Shown here: in pieces, positions 21,264 to 32,780 of the stretch | Layout: each line of letters starts with the position of its first letter | Numbering within the stretch: position 1 is the first letter of the stretch | Origin: Monocercomonoides exilis | Lineage: Eukaryota > Preaxostyla > Oxymonadida > Polymastigidae | Direction: 5' to 3' | DNA length: 64,000 bases | Assembly (NCBI GenBank): GCA_001643675.2 | Contig: LSRY02000044.1 | Span: forward strand, 124,001-188,000 | Notes under the pieces: generated by a model | The model's database searches: none | What the model saw: the letters and a program-made list of their open reading frames with translations, nothing else | Told to the model about the DNA's origin: nothing | Translations under genes and position numbers: made by a program

Positions 21264-23096
21264 TTTGGAATGGGAATGAAGGCGAGCAGCAAGAGGAAAT
21301 GGAGGAAATATGGATGAGTAATTTGAGATGGTGTTGCTTTGAATAAGTGTTTTGTTGGTGGAATGGAAATATCAGGGCAGCTGCATTACCAGTGGTTGCT
21401 TTGTGGAATTGAAGAAAGTCAGATTTTTATTTCAAATAGATATTTTTTTATTTTTGAGAATGTGTTTTGATTTGTGGGAAAACCTCAAATGAATATTTGT
21501 TTTTATTTTGTTTGTTTTATTTCACTAGATTTTGTCATTCACCAAAACAACTCTTTGCGTTTGTCTTTTTTTTCGTTTTTAAGCATTTGTGATTGTATTT
21601 CCCTTTTTGATTGTTAACAGACATGAATATTTATTTTCAGTTGTGTCTCATATATTTATTGTTTTGATTGATTTTCCAACACCTTTTTGAATGCTTTTAT
21701 ACATGGAGTTTTTGTTGAATCACCATTCTTATTTTTCGATTGTTAATCCGATATGTATTTGCAGTCATCTTCTTGTGTAACTCAAACCATTTTTGTTGCA
21801 TTTTTAACAACAATTCAATTTTTTCATTTATTTTTGAGTAGATTCAGTGTTTTTCAACACGTAACACCAACACAGCTTGAATAATGAAGTGATAAAGAAT
21901 AATTTTGAAACAGAAAATTTTTTATATAAAATCTGAAAAATTTCAAATACATCAAAATTTATTCAACTTCGAATAAGTTTTATTCAAGATCGAAAAACTA
22001 TAATTCAACATCGAAAATTCTTTTTCATCAAATAATTTGAAAAATTATCAAAATTCAGACTCAATCAGTTTTTTGAATTGAGTGAAAACCATTGGTGGAA
22101 AAAACGGTGACTGGTGGAAAAATTGTTATTCATTTATTTTCATAATATCCATTCGATCCAGCAACGAACAATTTGGATTTTGTTTTGTGAGAGTTCAAGT
22201 GAAACATAGTCGTTTAAAATATATAGCTAAAATCATTTTCAACTTCGTCTTTTTTCTTTAAAATGAAATGAGATAATGATGAATTGTGCACACAGTTGCT
22301 AAAAACGAAAATTTGCATTCAAATTTGTGTGCAGTGAAAATGATCCTTCCTTTTTTCTTTAGTGAAATTAACTAATTTTGTTATTAACAGGAAAAAAAAA
22401 GAAAAGAAAGATTTCTATCTTTTTTGAAAAAGAAATTGATTTTTTTTGTAATCATAACTCTTATTTAAGTGTTGATTCAGAGAAGGTTTGATTTTGAAAA
22501 TAATGAATTTTTCATTCGAATAAAAAATGCTCAAAAATAGTTCAGAAAAAATGCGTTTGGTATATGTTTTATATTTGGTGAACTCGAATTAAAACAAATA
22601 ATTTTTAATTAACGAATATAATATTGTGAAAGAATCATTGATTAATTGCTCCAAACTTGAGATCATTAACTTTTCACAATTCATTTTTTATTAAAAAAAA
22701 TTTAATCTGACCCAGCGGTTTTAATAATTATGGCTTTATTTCAAAAACACTTAAGTATTTAATGTTTCAATTACGGTTAATGTTTGGAGTTTAATATTTG
22801 GGTTAAGGGTTTTGCTCATGCAATTTTTTAAAAGGGTTAAAACATTAAAAGGCTTCAATAATAATCACCTCAATTAGGCCTTTTCGACAAAGAAATTTCA
22901 AGCGATGCACGTCGGTCGAAAGCATAAACTTGTGTCGATTTTTTTTTCTGTGAGATAAAAAATTTTTTCAATTCGCAGTGACCTTTCTTTCAACTTAAAC
23001 TTTTCACTTACGTCTAGGCTTCATTCTGACTTTACTCTTTTGTTAAATACATCCTTGCGAAAATGAGAAATTGTGCTTTTATCTTCAAGAATTAAT
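21264..23096. other. AT-rich spacer with an old MITE relic
   Basis: No coding frame is supported. At about 21950-22085 a degraded end of the CACCAAAAATT-type MITE can be read (ATTCAACTTCG, ATTCAAGATCG and ATTCAACATCG blocks, then a TCATCAAA segment shared with the copies at 28.7 and 52.8 kb). The rest is featureless AT-rich DNA. Confidence 0.6.
21950..22085 (+). repeat. Degraded end of the CACCAAAAATT MITE family
   Basis: About three diverged copies of a roughly 21-bp unit (ATTCAACATCGAAAA type) are followed by a TTTTTCATCAAA stretch that matches the inner edge of the terminal arms of the intact elements at 28679-29360 and 52098-52925. The terminal CACC has become CATC, so this looks older. 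Confidence 0.6.
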
Positions 23097-25680
23097 GGCA
23101 TAGGTCTAAATTGTACCAGTAGTGAATTTGACATAGTTTAATGAAATTTCGAAATATTATTGATTATGATAATTATTAAACACTGCATAATTTTCAAAAT
23201 TTTAAAAATCTTAGCTTCATTAATTAAACAAAAATATTTTATCAAACCCATTAAAACACTTTTACTTTTTCATTTTTTATTTTATGGATGTATTTGAGCT
23301 ATGTTTTGATTATTCACTGCAGTTATTGTTTTGTTGTTATTTTGCATTTCAACTTTTTTTTAAAAAATAAACAAATCAGAATGATGTTGTTAATTTTCAT
23401 TTATAATTCAAATTGCAAAATTTGAAATATATGCATTGAGTAATATTCGAAACATTACAACTGTTTTTGTAAAGTTTTTATCTGTGATCAGAAAAATATA
23501 TTCACAAAAAATCAATTTCTCTGTCTTTCGAAATTGATGTTCCAATTCAACCTTTGCTTGTTGAAGATACCAACCATATGGGACGATATTTTCTGCTTTT
23601 TGAATTTTGTTCCATTCTGCACATTAAATTAATTTATCAATTTCAAAAAATTTCCAATGTTTTTTGACATGAGAATGAAAGATTTCTCATGATAAGGTTG
23701 TGGAAAAGGTGTGGAACAAATTGTAGTTTTTTTCATAAATGAAAGAATTGTGCCCCATATCTTTATCCCTCCTCCGTTTCCTTTCTTGCATCCACATTCC
23801 TCCATCGTTGTATTCCACACCACAAATGTCTCAACTCCCTTCACGCTTTTTGCCATCACCACACCATCTCCTTCTGTCCGGTTCACATTTCGAATTGTCA
23901 AATTCGCCAAAACACTCTCTCCTGATGACGATCCTGCTGATGATGGTTCAGTGAAAAGAGGCTGTGATATTTTCATATTTTCAATCTCCACATCAATCAT
24001 CTTCAACTGCCTCAGCATCACTTCAAACACAGATGCTGATATTCCACTTCCTCCTGATGTTGAAGAGTCGATCACCACATCTTCCAGCGAAAGTGTCCCG
24101 CTCCCCACAGACACCACAAACACACTCGGCGATGGACTTCTCATCGAGTTGTGATCGATCCCCACATGCCCCACCTCCAGTTGGCCAGAAGATATGCTAA
24201 ACAGAGTAGTTGAAGAAATCGAAAGAGAATTCGTTGCAATCACACTCACTGTCTTCCCTCTCCCAACAACTGAAATCTTCTTTTCCCCAATACTGATCAT
24301 CGTGACTTCGCTTCCATGCCTCCCGTTCAGTACTGTGATTGTCGAGCTCAGCTGTACCGTGCCCGCACCCACTGCATGCCCCACTGTCTTGCACGGTGCT
24401 GCCTCACTCATCCCACACAGATTGTTTGCGTCATCCCCACCCACTCCAACATATCAATCTTTCATTCCCTCCTTCAGACAATCCTTCTTTTCTGTGTGTT
24501 GATATGACCAAGCACCTGCATCAGCATAATTGAACGCAAAGCAGATCCTCTTATCGTTTGTGTTTGTGGTGTAACATTCATGAAACGGATTTCCTGAATA
24601 TAAATACAGATTGTATGTATCGACATATTCAACGTCATGTCCGCGAGGATTGGCTGCATCTCTACAGCTGCATTCGTGAAAAAATGAAAAAAAGCAATAA
24701 GTTCCGTTGACTGGCTTTTCTGTTTTTTCTGGTCTGAAAAACAATCCTCCTCCCTCTCTAAATGCTGAACATGAGATAAACTGAACGCTCCTCATTTTGA
24801 ATTGCGTAGCAGGAACAGTTTCACAAAACATGCCTCCACCTCCATTGTTGGTCAATGAACATGAAGTGAAACAGCAGTCAAACACACATGCACTTTCACC
24901 TCCTTCATTTTCTGCTTCAATACATCCTGTTCCTGAAACCTGAAAATTATCCAGATAAAGTCCTCCTCCATAATAACTTGCTTTACAATTCTGGAATTCA
25001 CATCCGCTGATCCGAACACATGTTGAAATTCCATACACATACAATCCTCCTCCATATTGATTTTGTGCTGAACAGATATTGAACACATTATTTTCGATAA
25101 GCACAGATTTGATTGTATGGCACATGATACAGCCTCCAGCATAATATGCATAGCAGTCGTTGAATGTGCAATGAAAAGCTAAAAGTTCGCCATTTTCCTT
25201 GTTGCACATGAAAATTGCCCCTCCACTTGATATCCCATCAGTGAATGAGCAGCTTTCTCCTGTTGTCTTCGATCCACTCCATTCACACCTAGTAAATGAG
25301 TTTTTATAACTAAGAGATCCTCTCCTCTTTTGAAAGCTTCAAATTATCAAATAGTCATTATTCTTCGAACATAATTTGATCACAACTTATGAAAAACACA
25401 TTAAAAAAATAAATGAAAGATATATAAAGTATTTTATTTAATGTGAATATAAAATTGGTAGTTAGCAACAAAACTGTTACTAAACGTTCACAAAACACAA
25501 AATGAAAATTTACAAATATTTTTATGGGTTTGATGAAATATTTTTGTTTAATTAATGAAGCTAAGATTTTTAAAATTTTGAAAATTATACAGTGTTTAAA
25601 AATTATCATAATCAATAATATTTCGAAATTTCATTAAACTATGTCAAATTCACTACTGGTACAATTTAGACCTATGCCCA
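23097..25680. mobile_element. 2.6-kb inverted-repeat unit carrying a surface-gene fragment
   Basis: The segment 23097-23251 and the reverse complement of about 25525-25680 match over roughly 155 bp with only a few differences, starting GGCATAGGTCTAAATTGTAC. Between them lies a minus-strand fragment of the beta-helix surface gene, flanked by unrelated AT-rich DNA. No transposase and no clear target duplication are visible. The arrangement resembles a non-autonomous DNA transposon that picked up a host gene fragment, or an inverted duplication that happens to enclose one. Confidence 0.75.
23755..25305 (-). pseudogene. Truncated beta-helix surface-protein copy inside the inverted repeats
   Basis: The minus strand matches the ectodomain of the 14312-21263 gene from NSFTRCEWSGSKTTGESCSF through GGAIFMCN, the GG and SFNxC-type repeats, VISIGEKKISV-like segments and TIRNVNRTEGDG, to KGNGGGIK. 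It has no signal peptide, no C-terminal half, no membrane span and no kinase-like tail, so both ends are missing. One in-frame TGA at 24454-24456 interrupts it, after KEGMKD; otherwise the frame is preserved for about 1.5 kb. The preserved frame with a single nonsense codon suggests recent loss of function. Confidence 0.85.
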
Positions 25681-25699
25681 TTTCAACAACAATTTTTTT

Positions 25700-26036
25700 T
25701 GTTTTCAGTCATGAAGAACCGATGGATTATCGATCGAAAGAATTGGTCATCAAAGGAATGAAAAATTACTTGCATTTTGAGTCAAATGGAACTCTATTGC
25801 TTCCTTTGCCTCTCAGTTGCAATGAAAAGGTTTGCTTAAAATAGAAAAAGAATACAAAATGAGAGTGAGTTTGGATAATAAACCAAGAAAAGTGTTTAAT
25901 AAAGAAAATAATGATGCTTTTCCAATAACTGAGAAAGTTAATGGAAAAATTCGAAGAAGAGTTAGAGATGTTATTGAAATGAGAATGAAATTAATAAATG
26001 AAAATGCAAATTTTAATTTTAAATTTTTTTATTAAT
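25700..26036 (+). pseudogene. Possible exon and gene remnant of unknown function
   Basis: After a polypyrimidine run ending in TTTTCAG at about 25709, a short frame reads HEEPMDYRSKELVIKGMKNY and ends about 40 residues later. A second frame from about 25832 continues with charged, protein-like sequence (VFNKENNDAFPITEKVNG) to TAA at 26033-26035. Joining them needs a one-base frame change. It may be a broken gene or one or two exons of an unseen gene; no domain is recognised. Confidence 0.35.
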
Positions 26037-28117
26037 ATTCATAGATAAATTTCAGGCACGTTTTTTGTTTCATTTTTCCTTTTTTCTTTTCTTTCTTTTT
26101 TTTTTTTTAAGTATTCTTCTTCTTTTTTTTTAATTTGAACTTTTGCCTTTTGTGAAGAAAAAGTTTGTTTTTGCTTATCCTGTGAGATTTGGGCTATTCC
26201 AAATTGTGACAAGACTGAATCCGTCCTGTTATTTGCAATAATTGTTCAATTATTGAAATAACTTGCAGGCTTTGGGCCAGATTCAGTTTCCCAGGAAAAC
26301 AAACTTTTTATTCACTTTATTCAGGTGTGTTTTATTTTTTTTTCCCCAAAGGAACGAAGTATTGGTTGCATTATTAACCCCAACAACTTTTAATGACAAA
26401 AAAATATAGAAATTGAAAAACTTGGAAAAAAATATTTCGGTCGGAACAAAAGTTGGGTTGGAATAATTTTGTCACATTTGTTTTTAATTTTGAGATATGA
26501 AAAAGAAAGGATTCAATTTTGTTGTTTAAAATTATTTTGAAAATAATAATGTGAAATATTCACAAAATATTCAGAAATATCTCATGATGAATAATTGTCA
26601 TATTTTCCGATTAGAAAATATAATATTCCTTGTCAGCTTATATTAAAGAAGTCGTATTTTACTATTTCAATTGATTCAAACATTTCCATTTTTCGTTGAC
26701 TTTCTTTCCTCTTCATATTTTTCGTTTTTCTTCTTTTCCATTCCAATTCATGCATCTCGCAAGCTTTTCCAATTCTCTTGTTGCCTCTTTCGATAGATGC
26801 AGTTAATTAATCAATAGTTGCTTTTAAGTCTTTGTCATTGTCCAATATGTTGATCAAAAACTCCCAAGTGAACAGAAAGGTAAGTTGTGTCAGATTGTGG
26901 TATACCAAGTGTAATTCGATGATTTCAGTGATTTTACAGAGAAAATGTCGCTCGAAATATGATAATAAAAATTAAAAAAAATCAATCAAGTCTTCGAAGA
27001 AATTGCAATGCTCATACACACGTTCAATGACACTCAAATCCAATAAAGTAATACCCACATTTTTTGAGTTTCAAAGCTTTCCTCTTTCTTTTAGGAAAAA
27101 TCATTGTACAAGGTTCACAACTTGAAGGCAATTCCTATAAGAACTTACTGAAAAGACAAAGATAGAATTTACAAAGATCAATCACAACTTTTCGTTCCTT
27201 TCTTCTTTCTCTTCTTCTTCTTCTTCTTCTCTTATCACCTTTTTCAATTTTTCGAAAAAAGAAAAATATTTTATCCCATTAATCATCAAATCATTCAGCT
27301 TCTGCAATATTGAATGAGTTTAGCAAATAAGCGCACATTTCCAATTGATGATTTCTCTTCTTTATTCATTTCATTGATTCTGAGGAACAGTTCATTTGCA
27401 AGCCAAATTCGAAATTCCTTCGTGCATCTTATCCATTGATCCTTTCAATTTTTCGATTTTATGTCTTTGATCATCCTTTCTGAAAGGTTCTTGCCAAAAA
27501 GAAATTTTTTGTTTTTTTCAAAAAAAGAAGTGTAATAGACAAGAGTTCAAAAGAAACAACAATTTAACTCCTAAAAAACCATCTTTTATTTTCATTTCCT
27601 GGATAACGGTATTATTATTGCAACCTGAAAACGACACCACTTTTATATTCAAATGGAATTATAAATAAATTATAAAGAAAAAACTGTTGAAAAATAGAAC
27701 ACGAGAATAGGTCTGTAAGAATGAGCGATCACATCACACCATTTATGATTGGGACATTTATCTTAACATTTCAAAGAAAAATGTGTTTTATTTATCAATT
27801 TATGTTATTATGGATCATAGGATCAAAAAATTATTTACGATTCAAATGTTTTATTTTTTTCAAATAAATTATTCAATTTAATGGAAGTGCTTTAATATTC
27901 ATTGATAAATAAATTATTTCTATTTTGACAACATTTATTTATTTATAAATTTATTTATTTATGAATTTATTTATTAATTTATTAATTTATTAATTAATTT
28001 ATTTTTTTATTTTTATTTTTATTTTTTTATTTTATTTTATTTTTATTTTATTTTTTTTTTTTGGTGACCGACAGCAACAAAAAATCGCTTGTCGTGTCGC
28101 ATTGGTCTAATCGAAAA
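26037..28117. other. AT-rich non-coding region with foldback and T-rich repeats
   Basis: No frame is supported. It includes an imperfect foldback (26150-26325) and a T/A-rich low-complexity tract (about 27930-28065, TTTATTTATT blocks ending in a T run). The T run leads into GGTGACCGACAGCAAC, which resembles the GTGACG elements at 29.6 and 41.0 kb. Confidence 0.6.
26150..26325. repeat. Imperfect foldback element, about 175 bp
   Basis: Arms containing GTGAAGAAAAAGTTTGTTTT and, on the other side, the reverse complement of GTGAATAAAAAGTTTGTTTT share further blocks (CTGAATC, CCTG, TTATTT). They meet at a central AATAATTG/CAATTATT palindrome. This looks like a small MITE or foldback unit. Confidence 0.6.
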
Positions 28118-28284
28118 ACAAGAAAATTTGTTCAGAATTTCAATTGAAGTCAAAACCAAGGAAATTTCATTGACTCAAATGTTGATAATTACTAGTATTA
28201 ATTTATTGGAAATGTTCTTCTTTCGTTTTTAACTACTATTTTCCATGATAAAGATTGATATCAAACGATTCTTTTATTAATATT

Positions 28285-28524
28285 GGCTAAATTTTTTTGA
28301 AAAGTTCCTTTTGTTTAATTATCAAATAAAATAAAAAATTCATATTTTGATCAAATTCATGTTCTCTCTCACCAAATTTCGTTGTCATGAAAGCAAAATA
28401 TTGACAATGTTTTTATTTCAATTATTGTTTTGTTACGTGAGCAGGAACATGAATTTGATCAAAATATGAATTTTTAATTTTATTTGACAACTCAACAAAA
28501 GGAACTTTTCAAAAAAATTTAGCC
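28285..28524. repeat. Foldback element nested in MITE copy C
   Basis: Arms of about 100 bp beginning GGCTAAATTTTTTTGAAAAG are near-identical inverted repeats (28285-28385 and 28425-28524) around a 40-bp centre. No coding capacity. It sits between parts of copy C that are contiguous in the intact family member. Confidence 0.8.
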
Positions 28525-28678
28525 ATATAAAAATTGAAAATGATAAATTTTATCAGATTCAAATGCTATTGATGAAATCGTAAACATTACGTTTAATATT
28601 TAGGAGATTGATTTTTGACTTTCAGTGCGTAAAACAATATTCCAAACTTTCCTGAATTTTTTATTTTTTTGCATAATA

Positions 28679-29360
28679 CACCAAAAATTATTCAACATCG
28701 AAAAAGTTTAAAACAACATCGAAAAACTTTAATTCAACATCGAAAATATTTAATTCGAAATCGTCAATATTTAATTCAACATCGAAAATTCTTTATCATC
28801 AAAAAATTCGAAAAAAATTATAAAATTCATACTCTTGTCAGTTTCTTTTCTTTCAGTTATTGATCTGAGAAATTTGTCAATTTCAATTTGAAAAATCTTT
28901 TATGATGTGTTTGTGGCGTTTGATTGTGCGCAATTGCGTGAATAGGATCAAACAAAATTATAATTAAACTCTTCACATGTTTTCAGGAGATTATAAGGAA
29001 TTTGAGCAAAAAATAAAAGTGATAGGATTGTTCATGATCTTGTTTTTTGTGCAAAAATTCTTAAATCAATCTCAACTATTTGTTATGAAACGTCTGAATT
29101 TCATTTATTGCATTGGAAATTGAAAAAATAAAATTCTTTCAATCTTCAAAATGAGAAAAGAATCGATTGATATCAGTCTATATCGTAGAAAACAGTTGTA
29201 AAAAACGAAAGAAAAACATTACCAATAAATAAACATTTGTTACTATTAACATTTGTTTCAATAAAATTTCCTAGGTTTTGACTTGAATTGAAATTCTGAA
29301 CAAATAATCTTCTTTTTCGATTTTGAATTAAAGTTTTTCGATTTTGAATAATTTTTGGTG
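28679..29360 (-). mobile_element. MITE copy B, complete, TA-flanked
   Basis: It starts CACCAAAAATTATTCAACAT and ends in the inverse (GAATAATTTTTGGTG), with TA on both sides (28677-28678 and 29361-29362). The arms consist of repeated ATTCAANATCGAAAAA-type units, five or so at the left. The interior is the reverse complement of the interior at 52098-52925. No transposase is encoded. TA target sites suggest mobilisation by a Tc1/mariner-type enzyme. Confidence 0.8.
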
Positions 29361-29560
29361 TAACTTTATGTCTACTAAGCACTTGCGAAAAGTTAATAAA
29401 AATTCGATTTTTTCTTATTCTCGCTATTGAACTTTATCAAACACCACAAACACATCTTAAAAACTTTTTACTGATTGAAATTGATATATATCTTAAATCA
29501 TTTACTGAAAAAAAGAAACTTACATGAGTTTGCTTTTTGAAAGTTTTTTCATTTTTTTTT

Positions 29561-29565
<5 letters not shown>

Positions 29566-29614
<49 letters not shown>

Positions 29615-29667
29615 TGGAAAATTGGTGACGGACGTGACGAACTTTTTTTCTTCACGTCACCCAGGCT
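29566..29667 (-). mobile_element. Short poly(A)-tailed GTGACG element (on minus strand)
   Basis: On the minus strand the body reads CCTGGGTGACGTGAAG, then TCCGTCACCAATTTTCCAC, followed by a run of about 48 A (T on the given strand, 29566-29613). The same body and A tail occur at 40937-41025. A short conserved body with a homopolymer A tail is what a SINE-like retroposon would leave, but no promoter boxes are evident. Confidence 0.65.
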
Positions 29668-29753
29668 TTGATATTAAATAAAAGTTTTTCGTTGTTGTTT
29701 TATACTTTTTCGATTTTGAATTAAAAATTTTCGATGTAGAAAAATTTTTGGTG

Positions 29754-30046
29754 TATGCTCCCTCTTTCCCAAATTTTTTGATGAACGAATAAAAAAAGTG
29801 ATTATTTGCAATCTTGATTTCAAGCGAGGTAATTATAACCGAGCTTTATTGTACAAATTTTTAAAGGAAAAAAGAAAATATTATTTTTAAAAAATCCAAA
29901 CATATTTAGCTATGAAGACATTACCAATTCCAAATTCTTCATAACACCGAGCAACCAAAATTAGGATTCACTTTTCAAAATGTATTTTTCTCGATCCTCG
30001 AAATCCTTTTATAATATTATTTTTTGTAGAAGACCATTTTTTGATG
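29754..30046. other. Short AT-rich spacer
   Basis: Nothing recognisable is present. It probably contains the 3' end of the minus-strand SPRY-like gene transcript. Confidence 0.5.
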
Positions 30047-30684
30047 CTATTTCCATTTAACTTGAACCTGATGTTTAACTTTTTTTGGAGGTGATGGTTT
30101 CTTCTTTTTTGTAAACTGAGTTATTTCTACGCTGACGTTTGGTGCAAGGAACATAAGTTGAATCCTTAAACACTCAGGAAGCTTCTTAATGATGAAGCCC
30201 TGCTTTTTCCGATTCACAAACATGCAAAAAGTGTGCTTCTTCATATCAATTTCGCATCCAACCTGATTTCCTACAGACCTCCATTGATCGGTGCGAGGCA
30301 ACCCTGAAACTGAACCTCCATCGCCGCTTTGCTGCGTAATACTCAAACCACCTTCTGGACAGGCTTGCAACACCTTTTGCGGCTCTTTCTTCGTTTTAGC
30401 AGCTGCTACAGGTCCACGCACCAACAAATTGCAGAATGAGGAAAAATAATCCTTTGTATCAGTCACGTAAAGGTCAAATCGCCATATTCCCTTTTTAAGA
30501 GGCTTTCCAATGTCGATAGGAGACGAACTGGATGATATGATACTTATGATGTGGCTTTTTTTGTTGTAATTTCCAGAAGGCGGAGTAGAAGATATTCCTG
30601 ATTCGATCTCACCACAAAAATTGACTTTGATATCATCAACAACTATCATTGACATTCACCAAATTTATATGAAATAAAGTATGG

Positions 30685-30744
<60 letters not shown>

Positions 30745-31539
30745 TGGAATAAAGTTTAAAGCAAATTTTACAACAGAATCAGAACAAAAAATAGTTATCA
30801 AGTTTTTAATTTAAATTATATTATCAATGATAATTATTCATTGCATAACAAAACATTCTACAGTGCACGGTAACATACTTCCCTTTAGCTTTTTCTTTGA
30901 TTCTTTTTTCCCTTCTTTGTCTCCTGAACTACTTTCATCGCTACTATCAGAATCTTCACTTTCAGATGAAGTGCTCTCTTCTTCGCTTTCATCAACACTG
31001 CTTTCATCATCACTTGAATCTTCTTCGCTGTTGTCACTTTCTGAACTGCTTTCCTTCCTTTCCTTTTTTATTTTTTTAACAATTTTCTCTCTCTTTATTT
31101 CTTTCTTGGTACATTTTTCACTTTTTTTTTCTCTTTCTTTAACTATTTCTTTGTCTTTAGAAAAATCTTCGATTATTGTTGATGATCCGATTTCTACAGG
31201 AGATGTTTGGTCTTGGGATATTTCCCTTTTTGACATTCTTTCTGCTTTCACAGGTGAAAAAGGAGGAAGATTTGATTTTGTAAACACAAAAGTATGGTAA
31301 AAGTCATCAACCAAATGCGTTGCATCTAATGACTTCATCGAAAAATTGTCACAAATTTTTGAGCTTAAAACATCGAGAGATTGAGAAAGTGTTAATTGCT
31401 TCAAAATCAATGCTGTATGTTTCATGATTTGAAACAAAGTCTCCAGTAACATTTTTTGAGACTGAGGGACAGTTATTCCAAGTATGCTAAGAATGCATTG
31501 CTTTGAATATATTTTTTCAGCTTTCTCTTTGATAGACAT
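30047..31539 (-). CDS. Two-exon SPRY-like domain protein with acidic/basic linker
   Basis: Two minus-strand frames join through one intron. Exon 1 (31539 down to 30879) starts MSIKEKAEKIYSKQ, has a helical N-terminus, then a Lys/Glu-rich and a Ser/Asp/Glu-rich linker. Exon 2 (30642 down to 30047) carries GIWRFDLYV, then GCEIDMKKHTFCMFVNRKKQ and LMFLAPNVSVEITQF. That is the pattern of a SPRY/B30.2-like beta-sandwich, a protein-interaction module. The intron starts GTATGTTA and ends GATAG; phase is 1, giving LKGIVDDIK across the junction and 418 residues in total. The intron contains the AAT microsatellite. The N-terminal 80 residues could be a histone-fold-like helical unit, but that is only a guess. 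The gene is divergent from SmB, 158 bp away. Confidence 0.75.
30684..30743. repeat. (AAT)n microsatellite, about 20 units
   Basis: An uninterrupted trinucleotide run of about 60 bp lies inside the inferred intron of the SPRY-like gene (30643-30878). It should be length-variable. Confidence 0.95.
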
Positions 31540-31697
31540 TTTTTGTTATTTGCAAGAGATAAAATATTAATGGGTAAAATTTTTTATTCTTCAAACCAAA
31601 AGAAGAATAATGATATTTTTAATATTATTCAAATTCGTCATCAAATAAATCATAATTTTTCATAAGTTTTGATCTGTTCCATTTTAAAGGTTTGAAA
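31540..31697. promoter_or_regulatory. Shared upstream region of two divergent genes
   Basis: Only 158 bp separate the start codon of the minus-strand SPRY-like gene from the SmB start codon. Both promoters and 5' UTRs must lie here or overlap the genes. The sequence is AT-rich and I recognise no specific motif. Confidence 0.5.
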
Positions 31698-32540
31698 ATG
31701 GTATGCTTTTTATTTTTTATGTTATTTGCATTTAATTAATTTTTTGTGAAATATTTAAATATTTATGCTATTTTTCATGAAACACTTAAAACTCATAAAA
31801 CTTAACAATCATTGAAACAGTCAAGAAAGAGGGCAAAACTTGAAAATTATTATAACTGGAGGGTTCGTGTCACTTTAATTGATGGAAGGCAATTTGTCGG
31901 TAAGCTAATGGCAACAGATAAGTATATGAATCTTGTTTTGGCTGACACAGAAGAATTTCGACCATTTAAATCAAAAAAAGGTGTGATCATTCATTCAAAA
32001 TGAAAGAATTATTGTTCATTTTGTAGGAGTTGAGGAGAAAGAGATCAAAAGACCACTTGGCTTTATTCTTCTTCGTGGAGAGTATGCAGTTAGCGTTACT
32101 CCAGAAGTTCCTCCTGTGCATTCTGTGTGTCATTTAAAAAGAATTTAAATTTATCTATTTTTATTTGTGAATAATTTCTTTCGTCATTTGCTTAGAAAGA
32201 GAAAACTGGTGTTCGGGCTACGACTGGGGCAACAGGTGTCTCAATTGGCCGTGGAGCCTCTATTCCTATTGCAGCAGGCGCACCAATTCCAATCACTTCA
32301 ACACCTGCAATTTCTGGTGTTTCCCCTCAGCAAGCAATGCCAATGGGTATGCCCTCGATGCCCATGGGCAGAGGAATGATGATTCCAGGCCAAATGCAGC
32401 CAATGATGATGGGACGAGGTGTTATGCCTTCTGGAATCCCAGTTGGAATGCCTATTCAGGGGATGCCTCCTCAGATGCCTGGAGGAGTTCCTCAAATGAT
32501 GATGGGTAGAGTTGGAATGCCTCCACCTGGATCAATGTAA
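31698..32540 (+). CDS. SNRPB: Small nuclear ribonucleoprotein SmB
   Basis: Four exons: 31698-31700 (ATG only), 31821-31980, 32027-32115 and 32196-32540, 198 residues. Introns begin GTATGC, GTGTGA and GTGCAT and all end in AG; phases close exactly. The Sm1 motif (WRVRVTLIDGRQFVGKLMATDKYMNLVLAD) is followed by EEFRPF, a basic linker and the Sm2 motif (KRPLGFILLRGEYAVSV). After these come PPKEKTGVRA and a Gly/Pro/Met-rich tail (MPMGMPSMPMGRG), as in SmB/B' proteins. SmB is one of seven Sm proteins that ring the U snRNAs of the spliceosome. An alternative donor at 32125 would add three residues. Using the first ATG plus intron is required because exon 2 has no in-frame ATG before the Sm1 motif. 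Confidence 0.92.
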
Positions 32541-32780
32541 AGTTAGATTTTTTATAAACATTTTTTCAAATTTTTGTTTGGTGATTTTCACTTCATGGAT
32601 AGTGTTTTAAAAGCGTATATATAATTTAATGCTGGTGCTTGCAGTAATTTGTGGGTTTAAGGATGAAAAGAAAAAAGAAGATCACAACCATCAAAATATT
32701 TGGAAACAAGAAATGATTTGATGTTTCTACAATGAATTAATAGAATAGTTTTCCATTTTCTTGAACATAAAATCCTTAAA
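32541..32780. other. Short intergenic spacer
   Basis: AT-rich, 240 bp, with no frame or motif of note. It separates the SmB stop from the signal-peptide start of the cysteine-rich gene. Confidence 0.5.

Larger units (their letters stand above)
28118..29753 (+). mobile_element. MITE copy C, interrupted by three other insertions
   Basis: The stretch from about 28118 (TTTGTTCAGAATTTCAATTG) follows the internal sequence of the intact element at 52098-52925 in the same orientation and resumes after 29360. It ends at 29753 in TTTTTGGTG followed by TA. It is split by a foldback (28285-28524), by a complete inverted copy of the same family (28679-29360) and by a T-tailed GTGACG element (29566-29667). 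Its own left terminal arm is missing. Confidence 0.65.

Noticed and set aside
27930-28065. Regular TTTATTTATT pattern as a possible tandem-repeat array or CRISPR-like structure
   Set aside because: Units are irregular low-complexity AT sequence with no unique spacers.
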